Assembly: GCA_903936645.1 (NCBI GenBank)
Contig: CAIZWI010000390.1
Span: forward strand, 1 to 53,191
Source: an uncultured Verrucomicrobia subdivision 3 bacterium
GTDB lineage: Bacteria; Verrucomicrobiota; Verrucomicrobiia; Limisphaerales; UBA11358
Direction of reading: 5' to 3'
DNA length: 53,191 bases
Each line of letters opens with the position of its first letter. Positions within the stretch are counted from its first letter, which is position 1. Below the pieces are notes generated by a model. That model saw nothing but the letters and a program-made list of their open reading frames with translations, searched no databases and was not told the origin of the DNA. Below, piece by piece: positions 1 to 8,610 of the stretch. The position numbers were made by a program, and so were the translations under genes.

Positions 1-357
1 ACCCAGTATGACACCACCGCCATCCTGACCACCATCGAACACCGCTTCGGTCTGTCGCCCTTGAATGCCTTGGACGCGGCCTCCCCCACCTTCGCCAACG
101 CCTTCACGGCCGCCGCGACGGTGCCGGAGCCCGCCACCCCGCCGCAGATCACGTTTGGCAAAACCGCCAGCGCACTGAACCTCTCCTGGCCCGCCGCCTA
201 CACCAGCTATTTGCTGCAAGTGCAGACCAACGCCCCGGAAGTCGGCCTCAGCAATAACTGGGTGAATGTGATCGGCGTGAGCAATAACGCCGCCAGCATC
301 ACCATTGACAACAGCCAGCCAGCGGTGTTCTACCGCCTCGCCAAAGTCGCCAACTAA
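1..357 (+). CDS. C-terminal end of a secreted phosphoesterase (phospholipase C / acid phosphatase-like), 5' truncated
   Basis: The reading frame is open from base 1, so the gene starts outside the window; 118 residues are visible. The first residues (TQYDTTAILTTIEHRFGLSP) resemble the end of the PF04185 phosphoesterase domain, in which Tyr-Asp-x-Thr-Ser/Ala-Ile-Leu is followed by a short helix and a 'Gly-Leu-x-Pro-Leu' turn. A linker follows, then a beta-rich C-terminal domain of about 75 residues that ends in FYRLAKVAN. The same kind of tail closes the proteins at 8611-10644 and 10843-13284. The match to PF04185 is made by eye on a short segment; the catalytic residues lie upstream and cannot be checked. 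A perfect terminator hairpin follows 21 bp after the stop. Confidence 0.6.
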   Translation, partial: TQYDTTAILTTIEHRFGLSPLNALDAASPTFANAFTAAATVPEPATPPQITFGKTASALNLSWPAAYTSYLLQVQTNAPEVGLSNNWVNVIGVSNNAASITIDNSQPAVFYRLAKVAN

Positions 358-378
358 GCGCCCAGTTTCCGTCCGCCA

Positions 379-414
379 CCCCGTCCGCCAGGCTTCTGGC
401 GGACGGGGTTTTTT
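379..414 (+). terminator. Rho-independent terminator
   Basis: A perfect 13-bp stem (CCCCGTCCGCCAG / CTGGCGGACGGGG) with a 4-nt loop GCTT is followed directly by six T residues at 409-414. It lies 21 bp after the stop of the phosphoesterase and upstream of the next plus-strand gene, so it closes the first transcript. Confidence 0.93.
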
Positions 415-528
415 GTTGCCGGGCCGCGTGCCGCCCGAACATTGATTTATTCAACCTGCCCTCCACTTTTATCAATTAACCCTCCCAGCGCGTTTGCTGC
501 CAATATCACCGGTAACGAAAGCAAACAT

Positions 529-1188
529 ATGAAGACCCCGGCAAATCCAACGCTTACGAAACCGTCACCTCGCATCCCCCTCGCGATCAAACTCGCCTAC
601 ACCGCCTTCCTCGCCGTGCTAATCCCCGTCTACTGGGCAAAATACGGACCCACCAATTTTCTCTATTTCTGCGATCTGGCCTTGTTAATCACCCTCGCCG
701 CCGTCTGGCTGGAAAATGCCCTGCTGGCCAGCATGGCCGCCGTGGGCATCATCCTGCCGCAAATGCTGTGGTGCGCTGACTTTGTGGCGCATCTCGCCGG
801 CCTGAAGCTTACCGGCATGACCGATTACATGTTCGATGCCCACCGCCCGCTATTTTTGCGCGGCCTGTCCTTCTTCCATGGCTGGCTCCCGTTCCTGCTC
901 CTGTTCCTCGTGGCCCGCCTGGGCTACGACCGCCGCGCCTTCCCCGCCTGGCTCCTCACGGCCTGGACCGCCATGATCATCAGTTTCTGTTTCCTCCCCG
1001 CCCCGGGTGCCAAACTGGCCAACCCCCTGGCTCCCGTGAATGTGAATTATGTGTACGGCCTCAGTGACACCGCCGCCCAGTCGTGGATGCCCGGCTGGCT
1101 GTGGTTCGCCTTGTTGCTGGTGGCCTTGCCGCTGGTCATCATGCTGCCCAGCCATTTGTTCCTGAGCCGCTTCCGCCGCCGCGCGTAA
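529..1188 (+). CDS. six-helix integral membrane protein of unknown function
   Basis: A 219-residue protein starting at ATG 529. The frame extends further upstream, but that part holds no plausible start and reads through Pro/Ser-rich leader sequence. Hydrophobic segments are visible at about residues 20-37, 43-62, 64-84, 114-131, 138-156 and 188-208, with a basic C-terminus (RFRRRA), so it should sit in the inner membrane. The segments 'PVYWAKYGPTNFLYFCD' and 'GMTDYMFD' are Trp/Tyr-rich and look conserved in style. I recall uncharacterised membrane proteins of this length and pattern in Verrucomicrobia and Planctomycetes but cannot name a function. It is the only gene between the terminator at 379-414 and the convergent DUF1111 gene, so it is probably monocistronic. 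Confidence 0.8.
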   Translation: MKTPANPTLTKPSPRIPLAIKLAYTAFLAVLIPVYWAKYGPTNFLYFCDLALLITLAAVWLENALLASMAAVGIILPQMLWCADFVAHLAGLKLTGMTDYMFDAHRPLFLRGLSFFHGWLPFLLLFLVARLGYDRRAFPAWLLTAWTAMIISFCFLPAPGAKLANPLAPVNVNYVYGLSDTAAQSWMPGWLWFALLLVALPLVIMLPSHLFLSRFRRRA

Positions 1189-1194
1189 AGGGTC

Positions 1195-1210
1195 CCGGCC
1201 GGCCGGCCGG
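1195..1210. repeat. perfect (CCGG)4 palindrome between convergent genes
   Basis: Four CCGG units form a 16-bp perfect palindrome between the stops of two convergent genes (1188 and 1215). It could fold into a GC hairpin on either transcript, but no T-run follows, so calling it a terminator would be speculative. Confidence 0.5.
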
Positions 1211-1214
1211 AGGT

Positions 1215-2588
1215 TTAGAGCGAATTCAAAAAAGCGATCAACGCCCCGCGGTCTAACGCCGGCAAATTCCGAAACCGCTCCTTCGCCGCCTCGGCCTCGC
1301 CGCCATGCCACAAAATTGCCTCGGCCAAATCCCGCGCCCGGCCGTCATGGAGAAAAAAGGTATGCTCATTCACCGTCGCCACCAACCCAATCCCCCACAG
1401 CGGGGCCGTCCGCCATTCGCGGCCCGTCGCCTCAAACACCTGGCGGTGGTCCGACAACCCCTCCCCCAGGTCATGCAGCAGCAAATCCGTATACGGACGT
1501 ATTACTTGATGGGACAACTCGGGGAATTCGCGCACTTTGCCCGTCGCCAGCCGGGGCACATGGCAGACGGCGCAATTCAATTGGGCGAACAACCGCTCCC
1601 CGCGCACCACCATTTCATTCGTGACATTCCGCCGGGCCGGCACCGCCAGGGTGCTGGCGTACACCACCACGGCGTTAAAAATCTCCTCACTCACTTCCGG
1701 ATTGCCGCCGCTGGGCAGGGTCCGGCACCTGCTTTCGGCCGCTGTGTAATTTTCCCGGGGGAGCAGCGCGGTGGTCAGCCCCATGTCACCGTTAAAGGCC
1801 ATCGCCGATTGCTGCCGCACACTGGGTTGCTCCGCTTTCCAGCCGAAACGGCCCACGGCTTTCCGCCGCGCGCCGGTTTCCGCAACCAGATTGACCTTGC
1901 CGCCAATGCCATCGGGCTTGGCCGGTTGCCGGGCCAGCGCCCGCAGCGTTTTTTCGGGAACCGCCTCCAGCAACCCCAGCCCAATCACCGCCGGGGCTAC
2001 CAGCGGCGAAACCACCACGTTGCTGGCCAGAGGGCCATAACCCAGTTCAGTGATTAAATACCGCGGCCGACGCAACGCGTACCGTGAACCATCCCCGAAA
2101 ACCCCGCTGATTTCCTCGTAGGTCGACAGCACCACCGCCTCCGGCTTGACCTCCGGGAGCGCGTGCGTCTGGATCTGCCCGCCGTAAACCGGATCCGGAT
2201 TGGGCCCGCCATCCGGGCCCCGGCCGGGTATGCTAATCCGAATGGCCATCATCTCCGGCGGCAGGTTGTCCTCCGGCGGCGCCCCCCGCCCGTCCCGGGC
2301 ATGGCATGCCGAGCACGAGCGCGCCACAAATAGCGGCCCCAAACCATCCCGCGAACTCACCGTGGCCGTGGCCGCCAGCCAGTTCTCGTTGAAAAACGAA
2401 TGCCCCACATAAAATGCCGCCCGGTGCGACTCCGCCAGATTGCGCGCCGAGAGGGAAAAGGCATTGGGCGAAGTGTCAAACACCGTCGTCTCCCCGCCCG
2501 CCAACTCCTCGGGGGCCGCGGCCAGCACGGCCCCGCCCGAGAGCGCGCCCAGCACTGCCAGTAAACTGGTCACACCCAGGGCCTTCAT
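1215..2588 (-). CDS. DUF1111 di-heme c-type oxidoreductase-like protein
   Basis: 457 residues with an N-terminal signal peptide (MKALGVTSLLAVLGALSGGA, cleavage after the following VLAAA) and two c-type heme motifs: CSACH at residues 92-96 and CAVCH near residue 340. The layout (an 'FNENWLAATATVSSRDGLGP' segment before the first heme, and a second heme followed by a distal HDGRARDLAEAILWHGGEA segment) fits the DUF1111/PF06537 thiol-oxidoreductase family, related to bacterial di-heme peroxidases. It should work in the periplasm in electron transfer. It overlaps the imelysin gene by 4 bp, so it is translationally coupled and in the same operon; this pairing is known from iron-related loci. The substrate is unknown. 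Confidence 0.9.
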   Translation of the reverse strand: MKALGVTSLLAVLGALSGGAVLAAAPEELAGGETTVFDTSPNAFSLSARNLAESHRAAFYVGHSFFNENWLAATATVSSRDGLGPLFVARSCSACHARDGRGAPPEDNLPPEMMAIRISIPGRGPDGGPNPDPVYGGQIQTHALPEVKPEAVVLSTYEEISGVFGDGSRYALRRPRYLITELGYGPLASNVVVSPLVAPAVIGLGLLEAVPEKTLRALARQPAKPDGIGGKVNLVAETGARRKAVGRFGWKAEQPSVRQQSAMAFNGDMGLTTALLPRENYTAAESRCRTLPSGGNPEVSEEIFNAVVVYASTLAVPARRNVTNEMVVRGERLFAQLNCAVCHVPRLATGKVREFPELSHQVIRPYTDLLLHDLGEGLSDHRQVFEATGREWRTAPLWGIGLVATVNEHTFFLHDGRARDLAEAILWHGGEAEAAKERFRNLPALDRGALIAFLNSL

Positions 2589-3778
2589 TTCAGATTAAAC
2601 TGCAACCCCAGCTGGTCCCCGGCTTGCACCAGCGCCGCAGTTTGCGCCTGCAACGCGCCCAACGCTTGTTTGATGGCCACCCGCCCGCGATCCTGGTCGC
2701 GGCCCAGCATCGCCTGGTCAAATGGCGCCGGAATCGCCCGCACCGCCACCACCGCCGCCGCCACCCGCGCACGCAATGCCTTGGCCAGCCGCGGCTCCTT
2801 CGGTTCCAGCAACGCAAGCAACCCCGGCCCGCTCAGCCTTGTGCCGTCGACCCGTTGATAACCACCCTCGCAAATGTTTTGGAAACCCAGCTCATTATTC
2901 AACAAATCCAGATGCGTGGTGTCACTAAAACACGATTCCTCATTCTCCTGACTGCGGGTCGTGTAAGGCACCAGCAAACGCTCCCCGTAAAGTTCCGCAC
3001 TACCCAGATTGCCCAGGCCGGTGATGATGGCCGTCAGCGCCGCGTCCGGGTCCTGGGCCAGCAGCCGGGCTCGATAATTATGCGGATTATTGGGGGCCCA
3101 CTCCAGGTCCACCGTGCGCAGTTGATTCACCAGCAACTCGGCCAGCAAATGCAAATACTGCCGGCGGCGGGCCGCCGTCCGGCCAGGCCCGGTCGCGCCG
3201 TCCACATAATCGGTGTATTCCCGCCGGCCCGGACCATCCCCATATAAATCCTGGCCCCACAGGAGAAATTCTATGGCATGAAAGCCCGTGCTCACCGTCT
3301 TCGCGCCCTCCCGCTCATTGGCCCCCAGCAGCACTTCACTGGAAATCACCGGAAATGCCCGCGCCTCATTAATAATGCCCACGTCCGGCATCCCCACCGT
3401 GTAATCCAGGTAATTCTCGTCAATCGGCCAGGCATTAATATAACCCTCAATGCCATCAATCGGCCCGCCATAGAAACGCCCCACCTCGCTCTGGGAATAG
3501 GGGGTGCGGCAGTGAATCCAGGCAGTCCGGGCGGCAGCCAGATGTTCCCCACTGGGCTGGGCCAGCAAGCGCTCAATGTTCGTCTGCAACTCGCCCGCGA
3601 GCGCGAGGGTGTCGTCGTATTCGGCCTGCATTAACTCCGCATAATGCGCCACCACCAACGCCTTGCGCGCCGTCCCTGGCACCGCGTCCGGCCGGGCCGC
3701 CCACCCCGTGGTGCCGGCAAAAAGCCAGCCCAGCATCACCAGGCCGGCCACCCGCGGCCGCCAGACCCGGCCGCCCAA
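2585..3778 (-). CDS. imelysin-family (M75, IrpA-like) protein
   Basis: The protein carries the imelysin signature GFHAIEFLLWGQD near residue 167 (GxHxxE-type motif). It also has a 'YGGPIDGIEGYINAWPIDEN' segment typical of iron-regulated IrpA/imelysin proteins. These exported proteins bind or help take up iron; no peptidase activity has been firmly shown. The frame is open to a GTG at 3832, but that extension lies over a palindromic operator-like site. I prefer the TTG at 3778, which gives a clean signal peptide (MGGRVWRPRVAGLVMLGWLF, then AGTTGWAA). A GTG at the RVAGLV position is also possible. It forms the first gene of an operon with the DUF1111 cytochrome (4-bp overlap) and is divergent from amt. 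The start is uncertain; the family is not. Confidence 0.88.
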   Translation of the reverse strand: MGGRVWRPRVAGLVMLGWLFAGTTGWAARPDAVPGTARKALVVAHYAELMQAEYDDTLALAGELQTNIERLLAQPSGEHLAAARTAWIHCRTPYSQSEVGRFYGGPIDGIEGYINAWPIDENYLDYTVGMPDVGIINEARAFPVISSEVLLGANEREGAKTVSTGFHAIEFLLWGQDLYGDGPGRREYTDYVDGATGPGRTAARRRQYLHLLAELLVNQLRTVDLEWAPNNPHNYRARLLAQDPDAALTAIITGLGNLGSAELYGERLLVPYTTRSQENEESCFSDTTHLDLLNNELGFQNICEGGYQRVDGTRLSGPGLLALLEPKEPRLAKALRARVAAAVVAVRAIPAPFDQAMLGRDQDRGRVAIKQALGALQAQTAALVQAGDQLGLQFNLK

Positions 3779-3817
3779 GTTGAAAGGATCAAAAGCCAAG
3801 CCATACGAATAGCCGGA

Positions 3818-3852
3818 GATTGTTACAATCACCCAACCACCCGGTTACAATC
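3818..3852. promoter_or_regulatory. putative operator: palindrome GATTGTTACAATC plus a second half-site
   Basis: In the divergent region between imelysin and amt there is a 13-bp perfect palindrome GATTGTTACAATC (3818-3830). The nonamer GTTACAATC recurs at 3844-3852, exactly 22 bp (two helical turns) from its first copy at 3822-3830. Same-face spacing of half-sites suggests a DNA-binding regulator. On the minus strand TTGTAA followed 17 nt later by TATGGC could be a -35/-10 pair overlapping the palindrome. The regulator is unknown. The site is seen in the sequence; the function is inferred. Confidence 0.4.
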
Positions 3853-3937
3853 CGGCAACAACCCGGGTCCGCCAGGCATTGAAATAGAAAATGTAATATT
3901 GACGCCAGCGCCCCGGTTTGTTCCCTTATACCAACGC

Positions 3938-5726
<1,789 letters not shown>

Positions 5727-5841
5727 ACCACTGGTTAACCGTGGGCAACCTGGCCGGTCGGGCCAGCGCGGCTGCTATTTGACCGGCTGTGGGTGCCCAA
5801 GTTCACCGGCGATGGCTCAAGGACTCATGGATGGCTGACGT

Positions 5842-6258
5842 ATGGCGGATGTGTTTACCAAAAGCCAGCGCTCCGCCGTCATGGCCCGCATCCGTTCCCA
5901 GGGCAACCGAGACACGGAACTGGCCCTGATCAAAATCTTCCGGGCCCATGGGTTTACCGGCTGGCGACGGCGGCAGTCCGTGTTTGGCAAGCCCGACTTC
6001 GTGTTTCGCCTCCGCAAAGTCGCCGTGTTTGTCGATGGCTGTTTCTGGCATGGCTGCCCCCGGCATTGCCGAATGCCGGCCGGCAACCGCCGCTTTTGGC
6101 AGGAGAAACTCGCCCGCAACCAGGCCCGGGACCGCCTGGTCACCCGCACCCTGCGCCAGCGCGGCTGGCGCGTCCTCCGCATCTGGGAACATGAACTCGC
6201 CCGGAAAAATACCGCCCGCCTGCTGCGCCGGCTAACCCGCTTCCTCACCCTACCCTGA
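5842..6258 (+). CDS. vsr: very short patch repair (Vsr) mismatch endonuclease
   Basis: 138 residues, the normal Vsr size. It opens with 'RSAVMARIRSQGNRDTELAL' (the MSRIRGKDTKPE-like helix of the family), followed by FGKPDFVF with the likely catalytic Asp near residue 52 and VFVDGCFWHGCPRHC with His70 and zinc-ligand Cys/His. The end, 'RDRLVTRTLRQRGWRVLRIW', closes the fold. Vsr nicks 5' of T in T:G mismatches that arise by deamination of 5-methylcytosine. It is normally encoded beside a cytosine-5 methyltransferase; none is present in this window. The gap to glnK is 115 bp and there is no obvious shared operon function. Confidence 0.93.
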   Translation: MADVFTKSQRSAVMARIRSQGNRDTELALIKIFRAHGFTGWRRRQSVFGKPDFVFRLRKVAVFVDGCFWHGCPRHCRMPAGNRRFWQEKLARNQARDRLVTRTLRQRGWRVLRIWEHELARKNTARLLRRLTRFLTLP

Positions 6259-6327
6259 CCCAACGTTCATCCCCCACTCCCCACCAAACCGCTAATGGCA
6301 ATTTGGAATTTGAATGTTCTCTGGTGC

Positions 6328-6404
6328 TTGGATCTTGGATGTTGGATCTTGGATGTTGGATCTTGGATTTTGGATGTTGGCCGTTGGCTGTTGGCACTTG
6401 CCGT
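6328..6404. repeat. TTGGNNN heptamer tandem array (11 units)
   Basis: Eleven consecutive 7-bp units begin with TTG: TTGGATC, TTGGATG, TTGGATC, TTGGATG, TTGGATC, TTGGATT, TTGGATG, TTGGCCG, TTGGCTG, TTGGCAC and a diverged TTGCCGT. The first four form a 14-bp doublet repeat. It lies between the convergent ends of vsr and the NtrC-like gene, where it is flanked by AT-richer sequence (AATTTGGAATTTGAATG). It codes for nothing. Decay toward one end suggests slippage growth. Confidence 0.85.
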
Positions 6405-6416
6405 TTTCCCCAAGAC

Positions 6417-7874
6417 CTACTTCACATTTAACTCCCGCTGAATCCCAAACTTGTCAATCCGTTTGCGCAGCGTCGCCCGGGTGATGCCCAATAGCTTGGC
6501 CGCGTGCACCTGGTTATTGCTGGTCTCCTTCAGCGCCTGAATTACCAGTTCACGTTCCACGGCCGGAATGACCTTCAATTTGGGATCCCGCCGCGCCCAT
6601 TGATAGAGCTGCCGGGCCAGCGAGCCGGCATCCGTGCCGACGGCCTCGCCCGCCGGGCCAGACGCCGGCATGGGCGTGGCTGCGGACCCCATGCCCAAAC
6701 CCGGTTGACCGTTGATTTCCGGCGGCAAATCGCTCAGCAAAATCGCATCGCTCTTGGCCATCACATGCGCGCGGCGCACCGCGTTTTCCAGCTCCCGCAC
6801 GTTACCGGGCCAGTGATAGCGTTCCAAGGCCCGCAGCGCATTCGCCGCAACCGATTTCGGGGGCTTTTGCAGTTCGCGGCCGTTTTTTTCCAGGAAATAA
6901 TTCACCAACAACGGAATGTCGTCCGCCCGTTCGCGCAAGGGGGGCACCGGAATGCGCACCACGTTTAACCGGTAAAACAAATCTTCGCGAAACTGCTTCG
7001 CCGCCACCGCCGCCTCCAGCGGTTTGTTCGTCGCCGCAATCACCCGCACATCCGCCTGCATCGGCTGGTTGCCGCCCACCCGTTCAAACGTGCCGGACTG
7101 CAACACCCGCAAAATCTTCGTCTGGGTTGCCGGGGTCATGTCCCCGATTTCATCCAGAAAAATCGTCCCATGATTGCACTGCTCAAATTTGCCAATCCGC
7201 TGATTCGTGGCCCCGGTAAAAGCGCCGCGTTCATGCCCAAACAACTCGCTCTCCAGCAATTGCTCCGGAATGGCCGCGCAATTCACCGCCAGAAACGGCT
7301 GCTGATTGCGGTCGCTGTGGTGATAAATCGCCCGGGCGACCAGTTCCTTGCCCGTGCCGCTCTCGCCCGTGACCAGGGCCGTGGCATCGGTGGCCGCCAC
7401 CTGGCCGATCAGCTTGAACACCTGCTGCATGATCTGGCTGCGGCCCACAATCCCCAGCTCGTAATCCTCCGATTCCAGCAAAGGCTGGTAAGAGACGACC
7501 TGCTTCATGTCCCGCGCTGCCTTGAGGGCGTTGCCGATGATCTCCTTGATCTTCACCGCATCGAAAGGCTTGAGCAAATAATCATAAGCCCCCAGTTTCA
7601 TCGCCTCAATCGTGGTCTGGGTCGTGCCATACGCCGTCATCAAAATGACCAGCAACTTGGGATTCGAAGTACGGATGCGCCGGAGGGTCTCCAACCCGTT
7701 CATGCCTCCCATGCGCACGTCCATCAGCACCAGGTCCGGCTTGAATTTGGGAATGAGTTTCAGGCCCTCCTCGCCGCTGGCAGCCGTGGCGAATTCGATC
7801 TCCGGCGAATCAAAAATGCGCTGAAAGGAATAGCGCACATCCTCTTCATCGTCAATTAACAGCAATTTGCTCAT
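6417..7874 (-). CDS. sigma-54-dependent response regulator, NtrC/AtoC family
   Basis: 485 residues in three domains. The receiver (1-120) has the acidic pair D8/D9, phospho-acceptor D52, T80 and K102. The AAA+ sigma-54 activation domain has Walker A GESGTGKE at 170-177 and the sigma-54 contact loop GAFTGA at 217-222. A C-terminal Fis-type helix-turn-helix ([20 protein letters not shown]) follows. It should bind enhancer sites and open sigma-54 promoters when phosphorylated. No histidine kinase gene is adjacent, so the partner is encoded elsewhere. Its closeness to amt-glnK makes a nitrogen role possible but unproven. A linker of about 45 residues rich in Gly/Ala/Pro separates the AAA+ domain from the HTH. 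Confidence 0.95.
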   Translation of the reverse strand: MSKLLLIDDEEDVRYSFQRIFDSPEIEFATAASGEEGLKLIPKFKPDLVLMDVRMGGMNGLETLRRIRTSNPKLLVILMTAYGTTQTTIEAMKLGAYDYLLKPFDAVKIKEIIGNALKAARDMKQVVSYQPLLESEDYELGIVGRSQIMQQVFKLIGQVAATDATALVTGESGTGKELVARAIYHHSDRNQQPFLAVNCAAIPEQLLESELFGHERGAFTGATNQRIGKFEQCNHGTIFLDEIGDMTPATQTKILRVLQSGTFERVGGNQPMQADVRVIAATNKPLEAAVAAKQFREDLFYRLNVVRIPVPPLRERADDIPLLVNYFLEKNGRELQKPPKSVAANALRALERYHWPGNVRELENAVRRAHVMAKSDAILLSDLPPEINGQPGLGMGSAATPMPASGPAGEAVGTDAGSLARQLYQWARRDPKLKVIPAVERELVIQALKETSNNQVHAAKLLGITRATLRKRIDKFGIQRELNVK

Positions 7875-7885
7875 CGTTTCACGAG

Positions 7886-7891
7886 ATTATA
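7886..7891 (-). promoter_or_regulatory. candidate -10 box (TATAAT) of the NtrC-like gene
   Basis: On the minus strand a perfect TATAAT, preceded by TTGAT, lies 12 bp upstream of the ATG at 7874. Transcription would begin about 5 nt before the start codon, giving an almost leaderless mRNA. No good -35 hexamer is seen at 16-18 bp. Confidence 0.35.
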
Positions 7892-8610
7892 ATCAATTTT
7901 TGCCAGACGGATAGTGATTTTCCATGCCTGATTTGCGCCCCACCCCAGTTTGCCCCCGCCCCCGCACGGTCCCACTCTGCTGTAACCCCTCAACGCCGCT
8001 TCGCGGCCCGCCACCGGCCCGCTGCCTGGTCGCGTGGCGACTTTGCGATGGTAGGCGTGGGTTTCAACCCACGCATTAGAACCCCACCCGCCCCCAGCCG
8101 CCCATCGCTTACGAACAAGCTTCACCAAGTGAGGAGTGGTGCGCTGTGCCCTCCCAGCTGCATCCCCCTCCAAAATGAATGTCACGATGAAGGCCCAATT
8201 GGGTCCGGCTTGTCAACTCCCCCCATTTGCGCCTAAATGATTGGCCCTTTGGATGCCGTCCCCCTGGTTTGCCCATGGGAATTCCCCACCACCCCGCCCA
8301 CCCGCCTCCACGGCCCGCTTCGTCGAAAAACCATTCGAAACCGGCCCATTTTATGATCTTTGCCGCTATTTTGCGATTTTGCCCTTAACCGGGAGCAGTT
8401 TGGCGGCAATGGCCAGGGCATCCCCGGGCCCGCGGAGACAGCCTCCAAAGATTCTAAAAAATATAATGTCGGGTTTTGGGCTCCCGTGGCGCATGTAGTA
8501 AGTATCAGCCACCGATGTCGAGATGACGTGCCCTTTACGGCGGGTACCATAATTGGCCGGAATGATTGACACTGGGGGGCTGAATGACCTGGTAAAACCT
8601 AAAACGACCT
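7892..8610. other. intergenic region without a recognisable gene
   Basis: About 720 bp. Short frames on both strands have skewed composition and no recognisable domain. It holds a strong palindrome at 8055-8074 and, at 8566-8571, a perfect TTGACA that could be the -35 of the exoprotein gene at 8611; the corresponding -10 position (8589-8594, CTGGTA) is poor. Nothing else is supported. Confidence 0.6.
8055..8074. repeat. 9-bp inverted repeat hairpin (GCGTGGGTT-TC-AACCCACGC)
   Basis: Perfect arms of 9 bp with a 2-nt centre. No T-run follows. It has the look of a dispersed palindromic repeat, but no second copy occurs in this window. Confidence 0.6.

Noticed and set aside
1195..1210. Bidirectional terminator
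   Set aside because: Palindromic but without T-runs on either side.
1305..2057. 250-codon plus-strand frame opposite the DUF1111 gene
   Set aside because: Antisense of a gene with signal peptide and heme motifs; rich in Arg/Pro from reversed codons.
3818..3830. Fur box
   Set aside because: The palindrome is 13 bp and does not fit the GATAAT-type repeat; left as an operator of unknown regulator.
3833..3937. Sigma-54 (-24/-12) promoter for amt-glnK
   Set aside because: No GG-N10-GC arrangement was found in the divergent region.
6328..6404. CRISPR array
   Set aside because: Units are 7 bp, directly adjacent, with no spacers and no cas genes.
7871..8185. 104-codon minus-strand frame next to the NtrC-like gene
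   Set aside because: No domain; it spans a palindromic repeat and looks like chance.
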